This document shows positions 47,238-57,174 of a stretch of 64,000 nucleotides of DNA, piece by piece. Below the pieces are notes generated by a model that saw only the letters and a program-made list of their open reading frames with translations, was not told the DNA's origin and did no database searches. A program made the translations under genes and the position numbers. The stretch's first letter is position 1. Each line of letters starts with the position of its first letter. Source of the stretch: Streptomyces sp. SS1-1 (lineage in GTDB: Bacteria > Actinomycetota > Actinomycetes > Streptomycetales > Streptomycetaceae); assembly GCF_008973465.1 (NCBI RefSeq), contig NZ_WBXN01000004.1, forward strand, positions 1,302,001 to 1,366,000. The letters are read 5' to 3'.

Positions 47238-50200
47238 TCAGCGGGCGTTGAAGTACTTCGCCTCGGGGTGGTGGATGACGATGGCGTCCGTGGACTGCTC
47301 GGGGTGGAGCTGGAACTCCTCGGACAGCTGGACGCCGATCCGCTCGGGCTGCAGCAGGTCGGCGATCTTGGCGCGGTCCTCCAGGTCGGGGCAGGCGCCG
47401 TAGCCGAGCGAGAAGCGGGCGCCGCGGTACTTCAGGGAGAACATGTCCTCCATGGCGGCCGGGTCCTCGCCGGCGAAGCCGAGCTCGGCGCGGACGCGGG
47501 CGTGCCAGTACTCGGCGAGGGCCTCGGCGAGCTGGACGGACAGGCCGTGCAGCTCCAGGTAGTCGCGGTAGGCGTTGGCCTCGAAGAGCCGGGCGGTCTC
47601 CTCGCCGATGCGGGAGCCGACGGTGACGACCTGGAAGCCGACGACGTCGGTCTCGCCGGACTCCTGGGGGCGGAAGAAGTCCGCGAGGCACAGACGGCGG
47701 CCGCGGCGCTGGCGCGGGAAGGTGAAGCGGGTGCGTTCGTTGCCGTGCTCGTCGAGGACGATCAGGTCGTCGTCCTTGGAGACGCACGGGAAGTAGCCGT
47801 GGACGACGGCCGCCTCGAGGAGGTTGTCGGTCTGGAGCCGGTCGAGCAGGCCGCGCAGCCGCGGGCGGCCCTCGGTCTCGACGAGTTCCTGGTACGACGG
47901 GCCGTCTCCGGCGCGGGACTCCTTCAGGCCCCACTGGCCCTTGAACAGGGCGCCCTCGTCCAGCCAGGAGGCGTACTCCTTGAGCTGGATGCCCTTGCTG
48001 ACGCGGGTGCCCCAGAACGGCGGCTCGGGGACGGGGTTGTCGGTGGCGACGTCGGAGCGGACGTGCCCGTCCTCGGGGCGCTCCTCGACCACGGTCTGCG
48101 CGGTGGCCCGCACCCGGCGCTGCCGCAGCTCGGGCAGCTTGGCGCCGGGCACGCCCCGCTTGACGCCGATGAGGGCGTCCATCAGGCGCAGCCCCTCGAA
48201 GGCGTCGCGGGCGTAGCGGACCTCGCCCTGGTAGATCTCGTGCAGGTCCTGTTCGACGTACGAGCGGGTCAGGGCGGCACCGCCGAGGATGACCGGGTAG
48301 TCGGCGGCGAGGCCGCGCTGGTTCAGCTCCTCGAGGTTCTCCTTCATGATCACGGTGGACTTCACCAGGAGCCCGGACATGCCGATGACGTCGGCGCGGT
48401 GCTCCTCGGCGGCTTCCAGGATCGCGGAGACGGGCTGCTTGATGCCCAGGTTGACCACGTTGTAGCCGTTGTTGGACAGGATGATGTCGACGAGGTTCTT
48501 GCCGATGTCGTGGACGTCGCCGCGGACGGTGGCGAGGACGATGGTGCCCTTGCCGGCCTCGTCGCCCTCGACCTTCTCCATGTGCGGTTCGAGGTGGGCG
48601 ACGGCGGTCTTCATGACCTCGGCGGACTGCAGCACGAACGGCAGCTGCATCTGTCCGGAGCCGAACAGCTCGCCGACGACCTTCATGCCGTCCAGCAGGG
48701 TGTCGTTGACGATGTCCAGGGCGGGCCGGTCCCGCAGGGCCGCGTCGAGGTCGGCCTCCAGGCCGTTGCGCTCGCCGTCGATGATGCGCCGCTTGAGGCG
48801 TTCCTCCAGCGGCAGGGCGGCCAGCTCCTCGGCCTTGCCGGCCTTGAGGGACTTGGCGGTGGCGCCCTCGAACAGGGCCATGAGCTTCTGCAGCGGGTCG
48901 TAGCCCTCGGCGCGGCGGTCGTAGATGAGGTCGAGGGCGGTGCGCACCTCTTCCTCGTTGAAGCGGGCGATGGGCAGGATCTTGCTGGCGTGCACGATCG
49001 CCGAGTCCAGGCCGGCCTTCACGCACTCGTCGAGGAACACGGAGTTCAGCAGGATGCGGGCGGCCGGGTTGAGGCCGAAGGAGATGTTCGACAGGCCGAG
49101 CGTGGTCTGCACGTCGGGGTGGCGGCGCTTGAGCTCGCGGATGGCCTCGATGGTGGCGAGGCCGTCCTTGCGGGACTCCTCCTGGCCGGTGCAGATGGTG
49201 AAGGTCAGGGTGTCGATGAGGATGTCGGACTCGTGGATGCCCCAGTTGCCGGTCAGGTCCTCGATCAGCCGTTCGGCGATCTCGACCTTCTTCTCGGGGG
49301 TGCGGGCCTGTCCCTCCTCGTCGATGGTCAGCGCGATCAGGGCCGCCCCGTGCTCCCGGGCCAGCTTCGTGACGCGCGCGAACCGCGACTCGGGGCCGTC
49401 GCCGTCCTCGTAGTTCACGGAGTTGATGACCGCGCGTCCGCCGAGCTTCTCCAGGCCGGCCTGGATGACGGGCACCTCGGTGGAGTCCAGCACGATCGGC
49501 AGTGTGGAGGCGGTGGCGAAGCGGCCGGCCAGTTCCTCCATGTCGGCGACGCCGTCACGGCCGACGTAGTCCACGCACAGGTCGAGCATGTGCGCGCCCT
49601 CGCGGATCTGCTCGCGCGCCATCTCCACGCAGTCGTCCCAGCGGCCCTCCAGCATGGCCTCGCGGAACTTCTTGGAGCCGTTGGCGTTGGTGCGCTCGCC
49701 GATGGCCAGGTAGGAGGTGTCCTGGCGGAACGGCACGGTCTGGTAGAGGGAGGCGGCGCCGGGCTCGGGGCGCGGGTCGCGCGGGGTCGGCTCCAGGTCC
49801 CGGACCCGCTCGACGAGCTGGCGCAGGTGCTCGGGGGTGGTGCCGCAACAGCCGCCGACCAGGGACAGCCCGTAGTCGCGGACGAAGGTCTCGTGGGCGT
49901 CCGCCAGTTCCGGCGCGGTGAGCGGGTAGCTGGCGCCGTCCTTGCCGAGGACGGGCAGGCCCGCGTTCGGCATGCAGGACAGCGGGATGCGGGAGTGCCG
50001 GGAGAGGTAGCGCAGGTGCTCGCTCATCTCGGCGGGGCCCGTGGCGCAGTTCATGCCGATCATGTCGATGCCGAGCGGTTCCAGGGCCGTCAGGGCGGCG
50101 CCGATCTCGGAGCCGAGCAGCATGGTGCCGGTCGTCTCGACGGTGACGGAGACGATGATCGGCAGGTCGAGGCCGGAGAGCTCGCGGGCGCGCTGGGCGC

Positions 50201-50759
50201 CGATCACGGCGGCCTTGGTCTGCAGCAGGTCCTGGGTGGTCTCGACGATCAGCGCGTCGGCGCCGCCGGAGATCAGGCCCTCGGCGTTCTGCTGGAAGGC
50301 GTCCCGGATGGTGGTGTAGCCGATGTGGCCGAGCGTGGGGAGCTTGGTGCCGGGGCCGATGGAGCCCAGCACCCAGCGGTCGCGGCCGTCGCGGGCGGCG
50401 TAGGCGTCGGCGGTCCGACGGGCGATGCGGGCGCCGGCCTCGGACAGCTCGAAGACGCGCTCGGGGATGTCGTACTCGGCCATCGCGGCGTGGTTGGCGC
50501 CGAAGGTGTTCGTCTCGACGCAGTCCACGCCCGCGTCGAAGTACGCCTCGTGGACGGAGCGCACGATGTCCGGGCGGGTGACGTTCAGGATCTCGTTGCA
50601 GCCCTCGAGATTCTGGAAGTCGTCCAGTGTGGGGTCCTGGGCCTGCAACATGGTGCCCATCGCTCCGTCGGCGACGACCACTCGGGTGGCGAGGGCCTGA
50701 CGGAGGGCGGACACACGGGTCCGGCTGTCGGCGGAAGGGGTCGGTGGCAACGAGGCCAT
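47238..50759 (-). CDS. metH: Cobalamin-dependent methionine synthase MetH
   Basis: The 1173-residue multidomain enzyme transfers methyl from 5-methyl-tetrahydrofolate to homocysteine. The order is homocysteine-binding barrel (about 1-330, zinc cysteines in GMNCATGP and VGGCCGTTPE), pterin-binding barrel (about 350-620, ERTNANGSKKFREAM), and cobalamin cap and Rossmann domain (about 650-890). The B12-ligating DVHDIG motif is near residue 750. A C-terminal AdoMet reactivation domain (about 900-1173) contains RGARFSLGYGACPDLEDR. ATG 50759 is preceded by GGGAG. No cobalamin riboswitch was recognised in the 296 bp upstream. Confidence 0.97.
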   Translation of the reverse strand: MASLPPTPSADSRTRVSALRQALATRVVVADGAMGTMLQAQDPTLDDFQNLEGCNEILNVTRPDIVRSVHEAYFDAGVDCVETNTFGANHAAMAEYDIPERVFELSEAGARIARRTADAYAARDGRDRWVLGSIGPGTKLPTLGHIGYTTIRDAFQQNAEGLISGGADALIVETTQDLLQTKAAVIGAQRARELSGLDLPIIVSVTVETTGTMLLGSEIGAALTALEPLGIDMIGMNCATGPAEMSEHLRYLSRHSRIPLSCMPNAGLPVLGKDGASYPLTAPELADAHETFVRDYGLSLVGGCCGTTPEHLRQLVERVRDLEPTPRDPRPEPGAASLYQTVPFRQDTSYLAIGERTNANGSKKFREAMLEGRWDDCVEMAREQIREGAHMLDLCVDYVGRDGVADMEELAGRFATASTLPIVLDSTEVPVIQAGLEKLGGRAVINSVNYEDGDGPESRFARVTKLAREHGAALIALTIDEEGQARTPEKKVEIAERLIEDLTGNWGIHESDILIDTLTFTICTGQEESRKDGLATIEAIRELKRRHPDVQTTLGLSNISFGLNPAARILLNSVFLDECVKAGLDSAIVHASKILPIARFNEEEVRTALDLIYDRRAEGYDPLQKLMALFEGATAKSLKAGKAEELAALPLEERLKRRIIDGERNGLEADLDAALRDRPALDIVNDTLLDGMKVVGELFGSGQMQLPFVLQSAEVMKTAVAHLEPHMEKVEGDEAGKGTIVLATVRGDVHDIGKNLVDIILSNNGYNVVNLGIKQPVSAILEAAEEHRADVIGMSGLLVKSTVIMKENLEELNQRGLAADYPVILGGAALTRSYVEQDLHEIYQGEVRYARDAFEGLRLMDALIGVKRGVPGAKLPELRQRRVRATAQTVVEERPEDGHVRSDVATDNPVPEPPFWGTRVSKGIQLKEYASWLDEGALFKGQWGLKESRAGDGPSYQELVETEGRPRLRGLLDRLQTDNLLEAAVVHGYFPCVSKDDDLIVLDEHGNERTRFTFPRQRRGRRLCLADFFRPQESGETDVVGFQVVTVGSRIGEETARLFEANAYRDYLELHGLSVQLAEALAEYWHARVRAELGFAGEDPAAMEDMFSLKYRGARFSLGYGACPDLEDRAKIADLLQPERIGVQLSEEFQLHPEQSTDAIVIHHPEAKYFNAR

Positions 50760-50975
50760 GAAAGGGCTCCCTGGAGTGCGACGGCTGTCGGCTTTGCGCC
50801 CGCAGGGCAGGTTCCGCGGCGGGCGCACCTCGCCAGCGTAGCCGGGAGCGCGGCGCGATGGTCGGGGAGTCCACGGGCCGGGACGGGGAGGGCCCCGGGG
50901 ACGGCACCCGGTATACGTGTGACGCGGTCCGGACGGATGAAGTCCGACGGACCATTAGCGGTGGGTCGACATCGA

Positions 50976-51000
50976 CCGGTAGTGTTCGACATTGCCGAAC
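50976..51000 (+). promoter_or_regulatory. Candidate GylR operator upstream of gylR
   Basis: CCGGTAG is followed by GTTCGACATTGCCGAAC (GTTCG-N7-CGAAC dyad), ending 55 bp before the gylR start. The same block recurs, inverted, upstream of glpF. Autoregulation is inferred. Confidence 0.6.
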
Positions 51001-51055
51001 GACGGCAGCGACGTCGTGTAGGTCGACGGTCGAAGGGGACGGAGGCAGTACGGCG

Positions 51056-51829
51056 ATGGCACGGAACATCCAGTCGCTCGAACGGGCGGCCGCGATGCTG
51101 CGGCTGCTCGCGGGCGGTGAGCGACGCCTCGGCCTGTCGGACATCGCCTCCTCGCTGGGCCTCGCCAAGGGCACGGCCCACGGCATCCTGCGCACCCTCC
51201 AGCAGGAGGGGTTCGTCGAGCAGGACGAGGCGTCCGGGCGGTACCAGCTGGGCGCCGAGCTGCTGCGCCTGGGGACGACCTATCTGGACGTCCACGAGCT
51301 GCGCGCCCGCGCCCTGGTGTGGACGGACGACCTGGCGCGTTCCAGCGGCGAGAGCGTTTATCTGGGCGTGCTGCACCAGCAGGGCGTCCTGATCGTGCAC
51401 CACGTCTTCCGTCCGGACGACAGCCGTCAGGTGCTGGAGATCGGCGCCATGCAGCCGCTGCACTCCACGGCGCTGGGCAAGGTGCTGTCGGCGTACGACC
51501 CGGTGGCGCACAGCGAGGCCATCGAGGCCGGCCGCAAGGCGTTCACCGAGCGCACGGTGTGCGAGCTGGACGACTTCGAGCAGCTTCTCGATCTGACCCG
51601 CGCGCGCGGGTACGCGGCCGACGTCGAGGAGACCTGGGAGGGCGTCGCGTCGATCGCCGCCCCCATCCACGACCGGCGCCGCATGCCGGTCGGCTCGGTC
51701 GGCATCACCGGCGCGGTGGAGCGGCTGTGCCGGGAGGGCGAGGCCCGCGAGATCCGCCCGGAGCTGATCGCCGCGGTGCGGGACTGCGCCCGCGCGGTGT
51801 CGCGGGACCTGGGCGCCGGTCGCTTCTGA
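51056..51829 (+). CDS. gylR: IclR-family glycerol regulon regulator GylR
   Basis: The 257-residue IclR-type protein has an N-terminal winged HTH (LGLSDIASSLGLAKGTAHGIL, about 22-42) and a C-terminal effector domain (MQPLHSTALGKVLSAYDP; SIAAPIHDRRRMPVGSVGI). Its size and position directly before glpF-glpK-glpD match S. coelicolor GylR, which represses the glycerol operon until glycerol-3-phosphate or glycerol appears. ATG 51056 gives the family start ARNIQSLERA. It is divergent from metH. Confidence 0.92.
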   Translation: MARNIQSLERAAAMLRLLAGGERRLGLSDIASSLGLAKGTAHGILRTLQQEGFVEQDEASGRYQLGAELLRLGTTYLDVHELRARALVWTDDLARSSGESVYLGVLHQQGVLIVHHVFRPDDSRQVLEIGAMQPLHSTALGKVLSAYDPVAHSEAIEAGRKAFTERTVCELDDFEQLLDLTRARGYAADVEETWEGVASIAAPIHDRRRMPVGSVGITGAVERLCREGEAREIRPELIAAVRDCARAVSRDLGAGRF

Positions 51830-51839
51830 GCCACGCTCC

Positions 51840-51864
51840 CCGCCGCCGCCACGGCCGGCGGCGG
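51840..51864 (+). terminator. Hairpin after gylR
   Basis: CCGCCGCCG and CGGCGGCGG around CCACGGC lie 11 bp after the gylR stop. It separates gylR from the glpFKD transcript. Confidence 0.65.
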
Positions 51865-52239
51865 AACCCCCTGACGACAGCTGACGACCGGGACGCCGAG
51901 CGGCGTTCCGGGCCTTCGCACGCGCTGCCGCGGCGCTGCCCGTGGCGGGTCGCGGGCACGCAGCGTGTTCCCTACGCGCCCGTACGCACACGTGACGTCG
52001 TATCGACAAATCAACACAGCCGATAACGATCGAGCATTCGGGAACAGGACTCTTGACGCACCCCTGACGCCAGGGCAAGACTCCCGTCCATCGGTCGGCA
52101 TTGTCGAACACCTACCGGCAATACGCGTTAGAGTGGGACAACGCCAGAGGCCGGCATCGCTCTCATCCCGAGAGCAACGCGAACCACCGGAGGGACCCGG
52201 GGTTCGGCTTCCCCTGGACGAAGGACAAAGGAGTCGCGG
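51865..52239 (+). other. Promoter region of the glpFKD operon
   Basis: This 375-bp region holds the glpFKD promoter and the inverted candidate GylR site at 52095-52118. A weaker look-alike (ATCGAGCATTCGGGAAC) lies near 52028-52044. No coding frame is convincing. Confidence 0.5.
52095..52118 (-). promoter_or_regulatory. Candidate GylR operator upstream of glpF
   Basis: Read on the minus strand it is CCGGTAGGTGTTCGACAATG followed by CCGA. It matches the block upstream of gylR at nearly every position (one inserted G and one change). It lies about 120 bp before the glpF start. Confidence 0.6.
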
Positions 52240-53034
52240 GTGTCCAGCTCCGACATCTTCATCGGCGAGACCATCGGTACCGCCATACTCATCCTGCTCG
52301 GCGGCGGCGTCTGCGCCGCTGTCACGCTGAAGGCCTCCAAGGCCCGTAACGCCGGCTGGCTCGCCATCGCCTTCGGGTGGGGCTTCGCGGTGCTCACGGC
52401 GGTCTACACCTCGGCACCGCTCTCCGGCGCCCACCTCAACCCGGCCGTGACCGTCGGCATCGCGATCAAGGACAACGACTGGAGCGACGTCCCGACGTAC
52501 TTCGCCGGACAGCTCCTCGGCGCCATGATCGGCGCGGTGCTGGTGTGGGCCGCCTACGCCGGCCAGTTCCAGGCCCACCTCACCGACAAGGAGATCGTCG
52601 GCGGCCCGGGCGCGCAGGCCACGACCGCCAAGGCCGTCGAGGCGCAGGAGAAGGGCGCCGGTCCCGTCCTGGGCGTCTTCTCCACCGGTCCCGAGATCCG
52701 CCACGTCGTGCAGAACCTGATCACGGAGATCATCGGCACCGTCGTGCTGGTGCTCGCGGTCCTCACCCAGGGCCTCAACGACAGCGGCAAGGGCCTCGGC
52801 GCCCTGGGCGCCCTGATCACCGCGCTCGTCGTCGTGTCCATCGGTCTGTCCCTCGGCGGCCCGACCGGATACGCCATCAACCCGGCCCGTGACCTCGGTC
52901 CGCGTATCGTCCACGCCCTTCTGCCCCTGCCCAACAAGGGGGGCTCCGACTGGGGCTACGCCTGGATCCCCGTCGTCGGACCGCTCATCGGCGGTGCCGT
53001 CGCGGCAGGCATCTACAACGTCGCGTTCGCCTAG
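52240..53034 (+). CDS. glpF: Glycerol uptake facilitator GlpF (aquaglyceroporin)
   Basis: The 264-residue MIP-family channel has six membrane spans and the two half-helix NPA motifs, HLNPAVTVG (about residue 68) and AINPARDLG (about 210). The Asp after the second NPA (NPARD) is the mark of glycerol-conducting channels. GTG 52240 has AAAGGAG 6 bases upstream. First gene of the glpFKD operon. Confidence 0.96.
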   Translation: MSSSDIFIGETIGTAILILLGGGVCAAVTLKASKARNAGWLAIAFGWGFAVLTAVYTSAPLSGAHLNPAVTVGIAIKDNDWSDVPTYFAGQLLGAMIGAVLVWAAYAGQFQAHLTDKEIVGGPGAQATTAKAVEAQEKGAGPVLGVFSTGPEIRHVVQNLITEIIGTVVLVLAVLTQGLNDSGKGLGALGALITALVVVSIGLSLGGPTGYAINPARDLGPRIVHALLPLPNKGGSDWGYAWIPVVGPLIGGAVAAGIYNVAFA

Positions 53035-53129
53035 GAACAGCGCTTCGCCCATCCGGGTGAGAGGCACCAGAACTTTCCGCGCACGCCGTACGTAAAGCCC
53101 CATAACCACGGAACTTCCAGGAGCTAACT

Positions 53130-54671
53130 GTGACCGACGCCCACACCGCCGGCCCCTTCATCGCCGCGATCGACCAGGGCACGACCTCGTCCCGCTGCAT
53201 CGTCTTCGACCGCGACGGCCGGATCGTCTCCGTCGACCAGAAGGAGCACGAGCAGATCTTCCCGAAGCCGGGCTGGGTCGAGCACGACGCCACCGAGATC
53301 TGGACCAACGTCCAGGAGGTCGTCGCCGGAGCCATCGAGAAGGCCGGCATCACCCGCGACGACATCAAGGCCATCGGCATCACCAACCAGCGCGAGACCA
53401 CCGTGCTGTGGGACAAGAACACCGGTGAGCCCGTCCACAACGCCATCGTCTGGCAGGACACCCGCACCGACGCCCTGTGCCGCGAGCTCGGCCGCAACGT
53501 CGGGCAGGACCGCTTCCGCCGCGAGACCGGTCTGCCCCTGGCCTCCTACTTCGCCGGTCCGAAGGCCCGCTGGCTGCTGGACAACGTCGAGGGCCTGAAG
53601 GAGCGCGCCGAGGCCGGCGACATCCTCTTCGGCACCATGGACACCTGGGTCATCTGGAACCTGACCGGCGGTGTCGACGGCGGCAAGCACGTCACCGACG
53701 TCACCAACGCCTCCCGCACCATGCTGATGAACCTGCACACCATGGAGTGGGACGCGAAGATCGCCGAGTCCATCGGCGTCCCGCTGCAGATCCTGCCCGA
53801 GATCCGCTCCTCCGCCGAGGTCTACGGCGAGATCACCGGCGGCAAGCTGGGCGACCTGCTCGGCGGCATCCCGGTGGCCTCCGCGCTCGGCGACCAGCAG
53901 GCGGCCCTGTTCGGCCAGACCTGCTTCGCCGAGGGCGAGACCAAGTCGACGTACGGCACCGGCACCTTCATGGTGATGAACACCGGCGACAAGATCATCA
54001 ACTCCTACGCCGGGCTGCTGACCACCGTCGGCTACAAGATCGGCGAGCAGGACACGGTGTACGCCCTGGAGGGCTCGATCGCCGTCACCGGTTCGCTGGT
54101 GCAGTGGATGCGGGACCAGATGGGCCTGATCTCCACCGCCGCCGAGATCGAGACGCTCGCGCTCTCCGTCGAGGACAACGGCGGCGCCTACTTCGTGCCG
54201 GCCTTCTCCGGCCTGTTCGCCCCGCACTGGCGCTCCGACGCCCGCGGTGTGATCGCCGGCCTGACCCGGTACGTCACCAAGGCGCACCTCGCCCGTGCCG
54301 TCCTGGAGGCCACCGCCTGGCAGACGCGGGAGATCGCCGACGCCATGGTCAAGGACTCCGGCGTCGAGCTCGTCACCCTCAAGGTCGACGGCGGCATGAC
54401 CGCGAACAACCTGCTGATGCAGCAGCTCGCGGACGTCCTGGACGCGCCCGTGGTGCGCCCGATGGTCGCCGAGACGACCTGCCTCGGCGCCGCCTACGCC
54501 GCCGGTCTCGCCGTCGGCTTCTGGAACAGCACCGACGACCTGCGCGCCAACTGGCGCCGGGCCGCCGAGTGGACCCCCCGCATGGACGCGGAGACCCGCG
54601 ACCGTGAGTACAAGAACTGGCTCAAGGCCGTCGAGCGGACCATGGGCTGGATCGAGGACGACGAGAGCTGA
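53130..54671 (+). CDS. glpK: Glycerol kinase GlpK
   Basis: The 513-residue FGGY-family kinase has the N-terminal phosphate loop [44 protein letters not shown] and [17 protein letters not shown]. It traps glycerol as glycerol-3-phosphate in the cytosol. GTG 53130 has AGGAG upstream and lies 95 bp after glpF. Confidence 0.97.
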   Translation: MTDAHTAGPFIAAIDQGTTSSRCIVFDRDGRIVSVDQKEHEQIFPKPGWVEHDATEIWTNVQEVVAGAIEKAGITRDDIKAIGITNQRETTVLWDKNTGEPVHNAIVWQDTRTDALCRELGRNVGQDRFRRETGLPLASYFAGPKARWLLDNVEGLKERAEAGDILFGTMDTWVIWNLTGGVDGGKHVTDVTNASRTMLMNLHTMEWDAKIAESIGVPLQILPEIRSSAEVYGEITGGKLGDLLGGIPVASALGDQQAALFGQTCFAEGETKSTYGTGTFMVMNTGDKIINSYAGLLTTVGYKIGEQDTVYALEGSIAVTGSLVQWMRDQMGLISTAAEIETLALSVEDNGGAYFVPAFSGLFAPHWRSDARGVIAGLTRYVTKAHLARAVLEATAWQTREIADAMVKDSGVELVTLKVDGGMTANNLLMQQLADVLDAPVVRPMVAETTCLGAAYAAGLAVGFWNSTDDLRANWRRAAEWTPRMDAETRDREYKNWLKAVERTMGWIEDDES

Positions 54672-54719
54672 CCCGCTTCTCGCCCGCCCTCGAACTCTGA
54701 TGAGGAGCAAGAACCCGAC

Positions 54720-56336
54720 ATGACCAGTCAGACCACCCTGCAGTCCGTGCCTGCCCTCGGTACGCACCCGGCCTCCGGCTCCCACCCGAGCCGCGCCGAG
54801 ACCCGGGAGCAGCTCTCCAAGGCGTCGTACGACCTCCTCGTGATCGGCGGCGGCATCCTGGGCATCTCCACCGCCTGGCACGCCGCGCAGTCCGGCCTCA
54901 GGGTGGCCCTGGTCGACGCCGGCGACTTCGCCGGCGCCACCTCCTCCGCCTCCTCCAAGCTCCTCCACGGCGGTCTGCGCTACCTGCAGACCGGCGCGGT
55001 GAAGCTGGTGGCGGAGAACCACTTCGAGCGCCGTGCGGTCTCCCGCCAGGTGGCCCCCCACCTGGCGAACCCGCTCACGTTCTACCTGCCCGTGTACAAG
55101 GGCGGGCCGCACGGCGCCGCGAAGCTCGGGGCGGGCGTCTTCGCCTACTCCGCGCTCTCCGCGTTCGGTGACGGCGTCGGCCACCTCCTGTCCCCCGCCA
55201 AGGCGGCGCAGGACGTGCCGGAGCTGCGCACCGAGAACCTGAAGGCCGTGGCCGTGTACGGCGACGACCAGATGAACGACGCGCGCATGGCGCTCATGAC
55301 GGTCCGCGCGGCCGTCGAGTCCGGCGCGGTCGTGCTCAACCACGCCGAGGTCACCGGGCTGCGCTTCACGCGGGGCCGGGTGACCGGCGCCGACCTGCGG
55401 GACCGGCTGTCCGGCGACGAGTTCGGGGTCAACGCCCGGCTCGTGCTGAACGCCACCGGCCCCTGGGTCGACCACCTGCGCCGGATGGAGGACCCGAACG
55501 CGGCCCCGTCGATCCGGCTGTCCAAGGGCGCGCACCTGGTCCTGAAGCGGACCGCGCCCTGGAAGGCGGCGCTGGCGACCCCGATCGACAAGTACCGCAT
55601 CACGTTCGCCCTGCCGTGGGAGGACATGCTGCTGCTGGGCACCACGGACGAGGCGTACGAGGGCGACCCCGCGGACGTCGCCGTCAACGACAAGGACATA
55701 GCCCAGATCCTGGACGAGGCGGCCTTCTCCGTCCGCGACCAGCAGCTGGACCGCGACCTGATCACGTACGCCTTCGCGGGCCTGCGGGTGCTGCCGGGCG
55801 GCCCCGGTGACACGGCGAAGGCCAAGCGCGAGACGGTCGTGACCGAGGGACGCGGCGGGATGCTGTCCGTGGCGGGCGGCAAGTGGACGACGTTCCGGCA
55901 CATCGGCCGGACCGTGATGAAGAAGCTGGAGGCGCTGCCGGGCGCGCCGCTGGGCGACGACTTCGAGCCCGTCTCGGCGCTGCCGAGGAAGCTGCCGCTG
56001 CCGGGCATCGCGAACCCGCGCGCGGTCGCCCACCGGCTGCTGACGGACCGTCCGGCGCCGGGCCCGCGCATGGCGGCGGACACCGCCCGCCACCTGGCCA
56101 CGCACTACGGCTCGCTGGCCTTCGACATCGCCCGTATCGCCAACGAGAATCCGGAGCTGGGCGAGCGGGTCCACCCGGACGCCCCGGAGATCTGGGCGCA
56201 GGTCGTCTACGCCCGGGACAACGAGTGGGCGGAGACGGCGGACGACGTGCTGCGCCGCCGGACGACGCTGACGATCCGGGGCCTGGCCACGGACGACGTC
56301 CGGGCGAAGGTGCAGGACGTGCTCGACAAGAAGTGA
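54720..56336 (+). CDS. glpD: Glycerol-3-phosphate dehydrogenase GlpD (FAD-dependent)
   Basis: The 538-residue flavoprotein has the FAD fingerprint LLVIGGGILGISTAWHAAQSG near residue 38, SSASSKLLHGGLRYLQ and the C-terminal domain DDVLRRRTTLTIRG. It oxidises glycerol-3-phosphate to dihydroxyacetone phosphate at the membrane and passes electrons to menaquinone. It lies 48 bp after glpK. Last gene of the operon. Confidence 0.96.
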   Translation: MTSQTTLQSVPALGTHPASGSHPSRAETREQLSKASYDLLVIGGGILGISTAWHAAQSGLRVALVDAGDFAGATSSASSKLLHGGLRYLQTGAVKLVAENHFERRAVSRQVAPHLANPLTFYLPVYKGGPHGAAKLGAGVFAYSALSAFGDGVGHLLSPAKAAQDVPELRTENLKAVAVYGDDQMNDARMALMTVRAAVESGAVVLNHAEVTGLRFTRGRVTGADLRDRLSGDEFGVNARLVLNATGPWVDHLRRMEDPNAAPSIRLSKGAHLVLKRTAPWKAALATPIDKYRITFALPWEDMLLLGTTDEAYEGDPADVAVNDKDIAQILDEAAFSVRDQQLDRDLITYAFAGLRVLPGGPGDTAKAKRETVVTEGRGGMLSVAGGKWTTFRHIGRTVMKKLEALPGAPLGDDFEPVSALPRKLPLPGIANPRAVAHRLLTDRPAPGPRMAADTARHLATHYGSLAFDIARIANENPELGERVHPDAPEIWAQVVYARDNEWAETADDVLRRRTTLTIRGLATDDVRAKVQDVLDKK

Positions 56337-56458
56337 CCTCGCGCGCGGTGGGCGGTTTTCGCCGGATGAGCCGTCCGCCGCGCGGGGTCCGGCCACTCCC
56401 CTGACCGTGCCGGACCGTACGAGGGCGGCCCCTTCCGCACCGGGGCCGGCCACCACCG

Positions 56459-56492
56459 AGGGGGCGGCTCCGTGCCGACGGGGCCGCCCCTT
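56459..56492 (+). terminator. Terminator of the glpFKD operon
   Basis: GGGGCGGC and GCCGCCCC, extended by an AG/TT pair, lie about 120 bp past glpD. Confidence 0.65.
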
Positions 56493-56531
56493 CGCGCTGC
56501 CCGGACCGCGTACGGGGCATGATCGTCTCGG

Positions 56532-57032
56532 GTGCCCTGCGGCCTCCAGCAGCGACTGCGCGTCCAGGCCGGTCACATACGTCCCGTCGCGCTGAGCTTC
56601 GTCGTCGACTTCCACCGCGACGACACGGTGCTGGAGTTCCTGGCGGTGCGCCGCATCCTGGAACCGGCGGCCACGGCGATGGCGGCGGCCCGGATCGACG
56701 AGGAGCGGCTCGACGCGCTGGCCGAGGGGCTGGACCGGCTCGGTGACGACCCGTCGGTGGAGGAACTCGTGCCGAGCGACCTGGAGTTCCACCGGGCCGT
56801 CGTCGCCTGCGCGGGCAACTCGGTGCTGTGTTCGCTGCTCGACGGTCTGCCGGGGCCGACGGCACGGGCCCGTATCCGGCGGGGGCTGACCCAGGAGGAC
56901 GCGGTCCGCCGGACCCTGTACGAGCACCGGGCGATCCTGGCGGCGCTGCGGGACCGGGACGCGGAGACGGCGCGGTCGTGGGCGACCGTGCGCATCGCGA
57001 GCGTGGAGCAGTGGCTGCGCTCGGCGCTGTGA
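56532..57032 (+). pseudogene. FCD-domain remnant of a FadR/GntR-family regulator
   Basis: Only the ligand-binding FCD part is left: VLEFLAVRRILEPAATAMAA, DLEFHRAVVACAGNSVL and YEHRAILAALRDRDAETARSW, about 140 residues. The N-terminal winged HTH of GntR proteins is missing; the upstream frame is unlike an HTH in any frame I checked. The start at 56532 is uncertain. It could be a degraded regulator or a stand-alone FCD sensor. Confidence 0.65.
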
Positions 57033-57174
57033 CGTCGGATCTCTGCCGGGGGTGTTCCCGGGTGGGGATCGGGGCAGTGATCCGGCATCCCCCGTGCGAG
57101 GGGGCTGCGGGCGCCCCCGCCGCACGCCGTAAGGTTGGTTCGTCAGGCGAGGGCACGTCGGAAGGAGGCGCTGG

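Noticed and set aside
50760..51055. Possible cobalamin riboswitch before metH
   Set aside because: No recognisable B12-box or conserved stem pattern was seen in the 296 bp upstream of metH.
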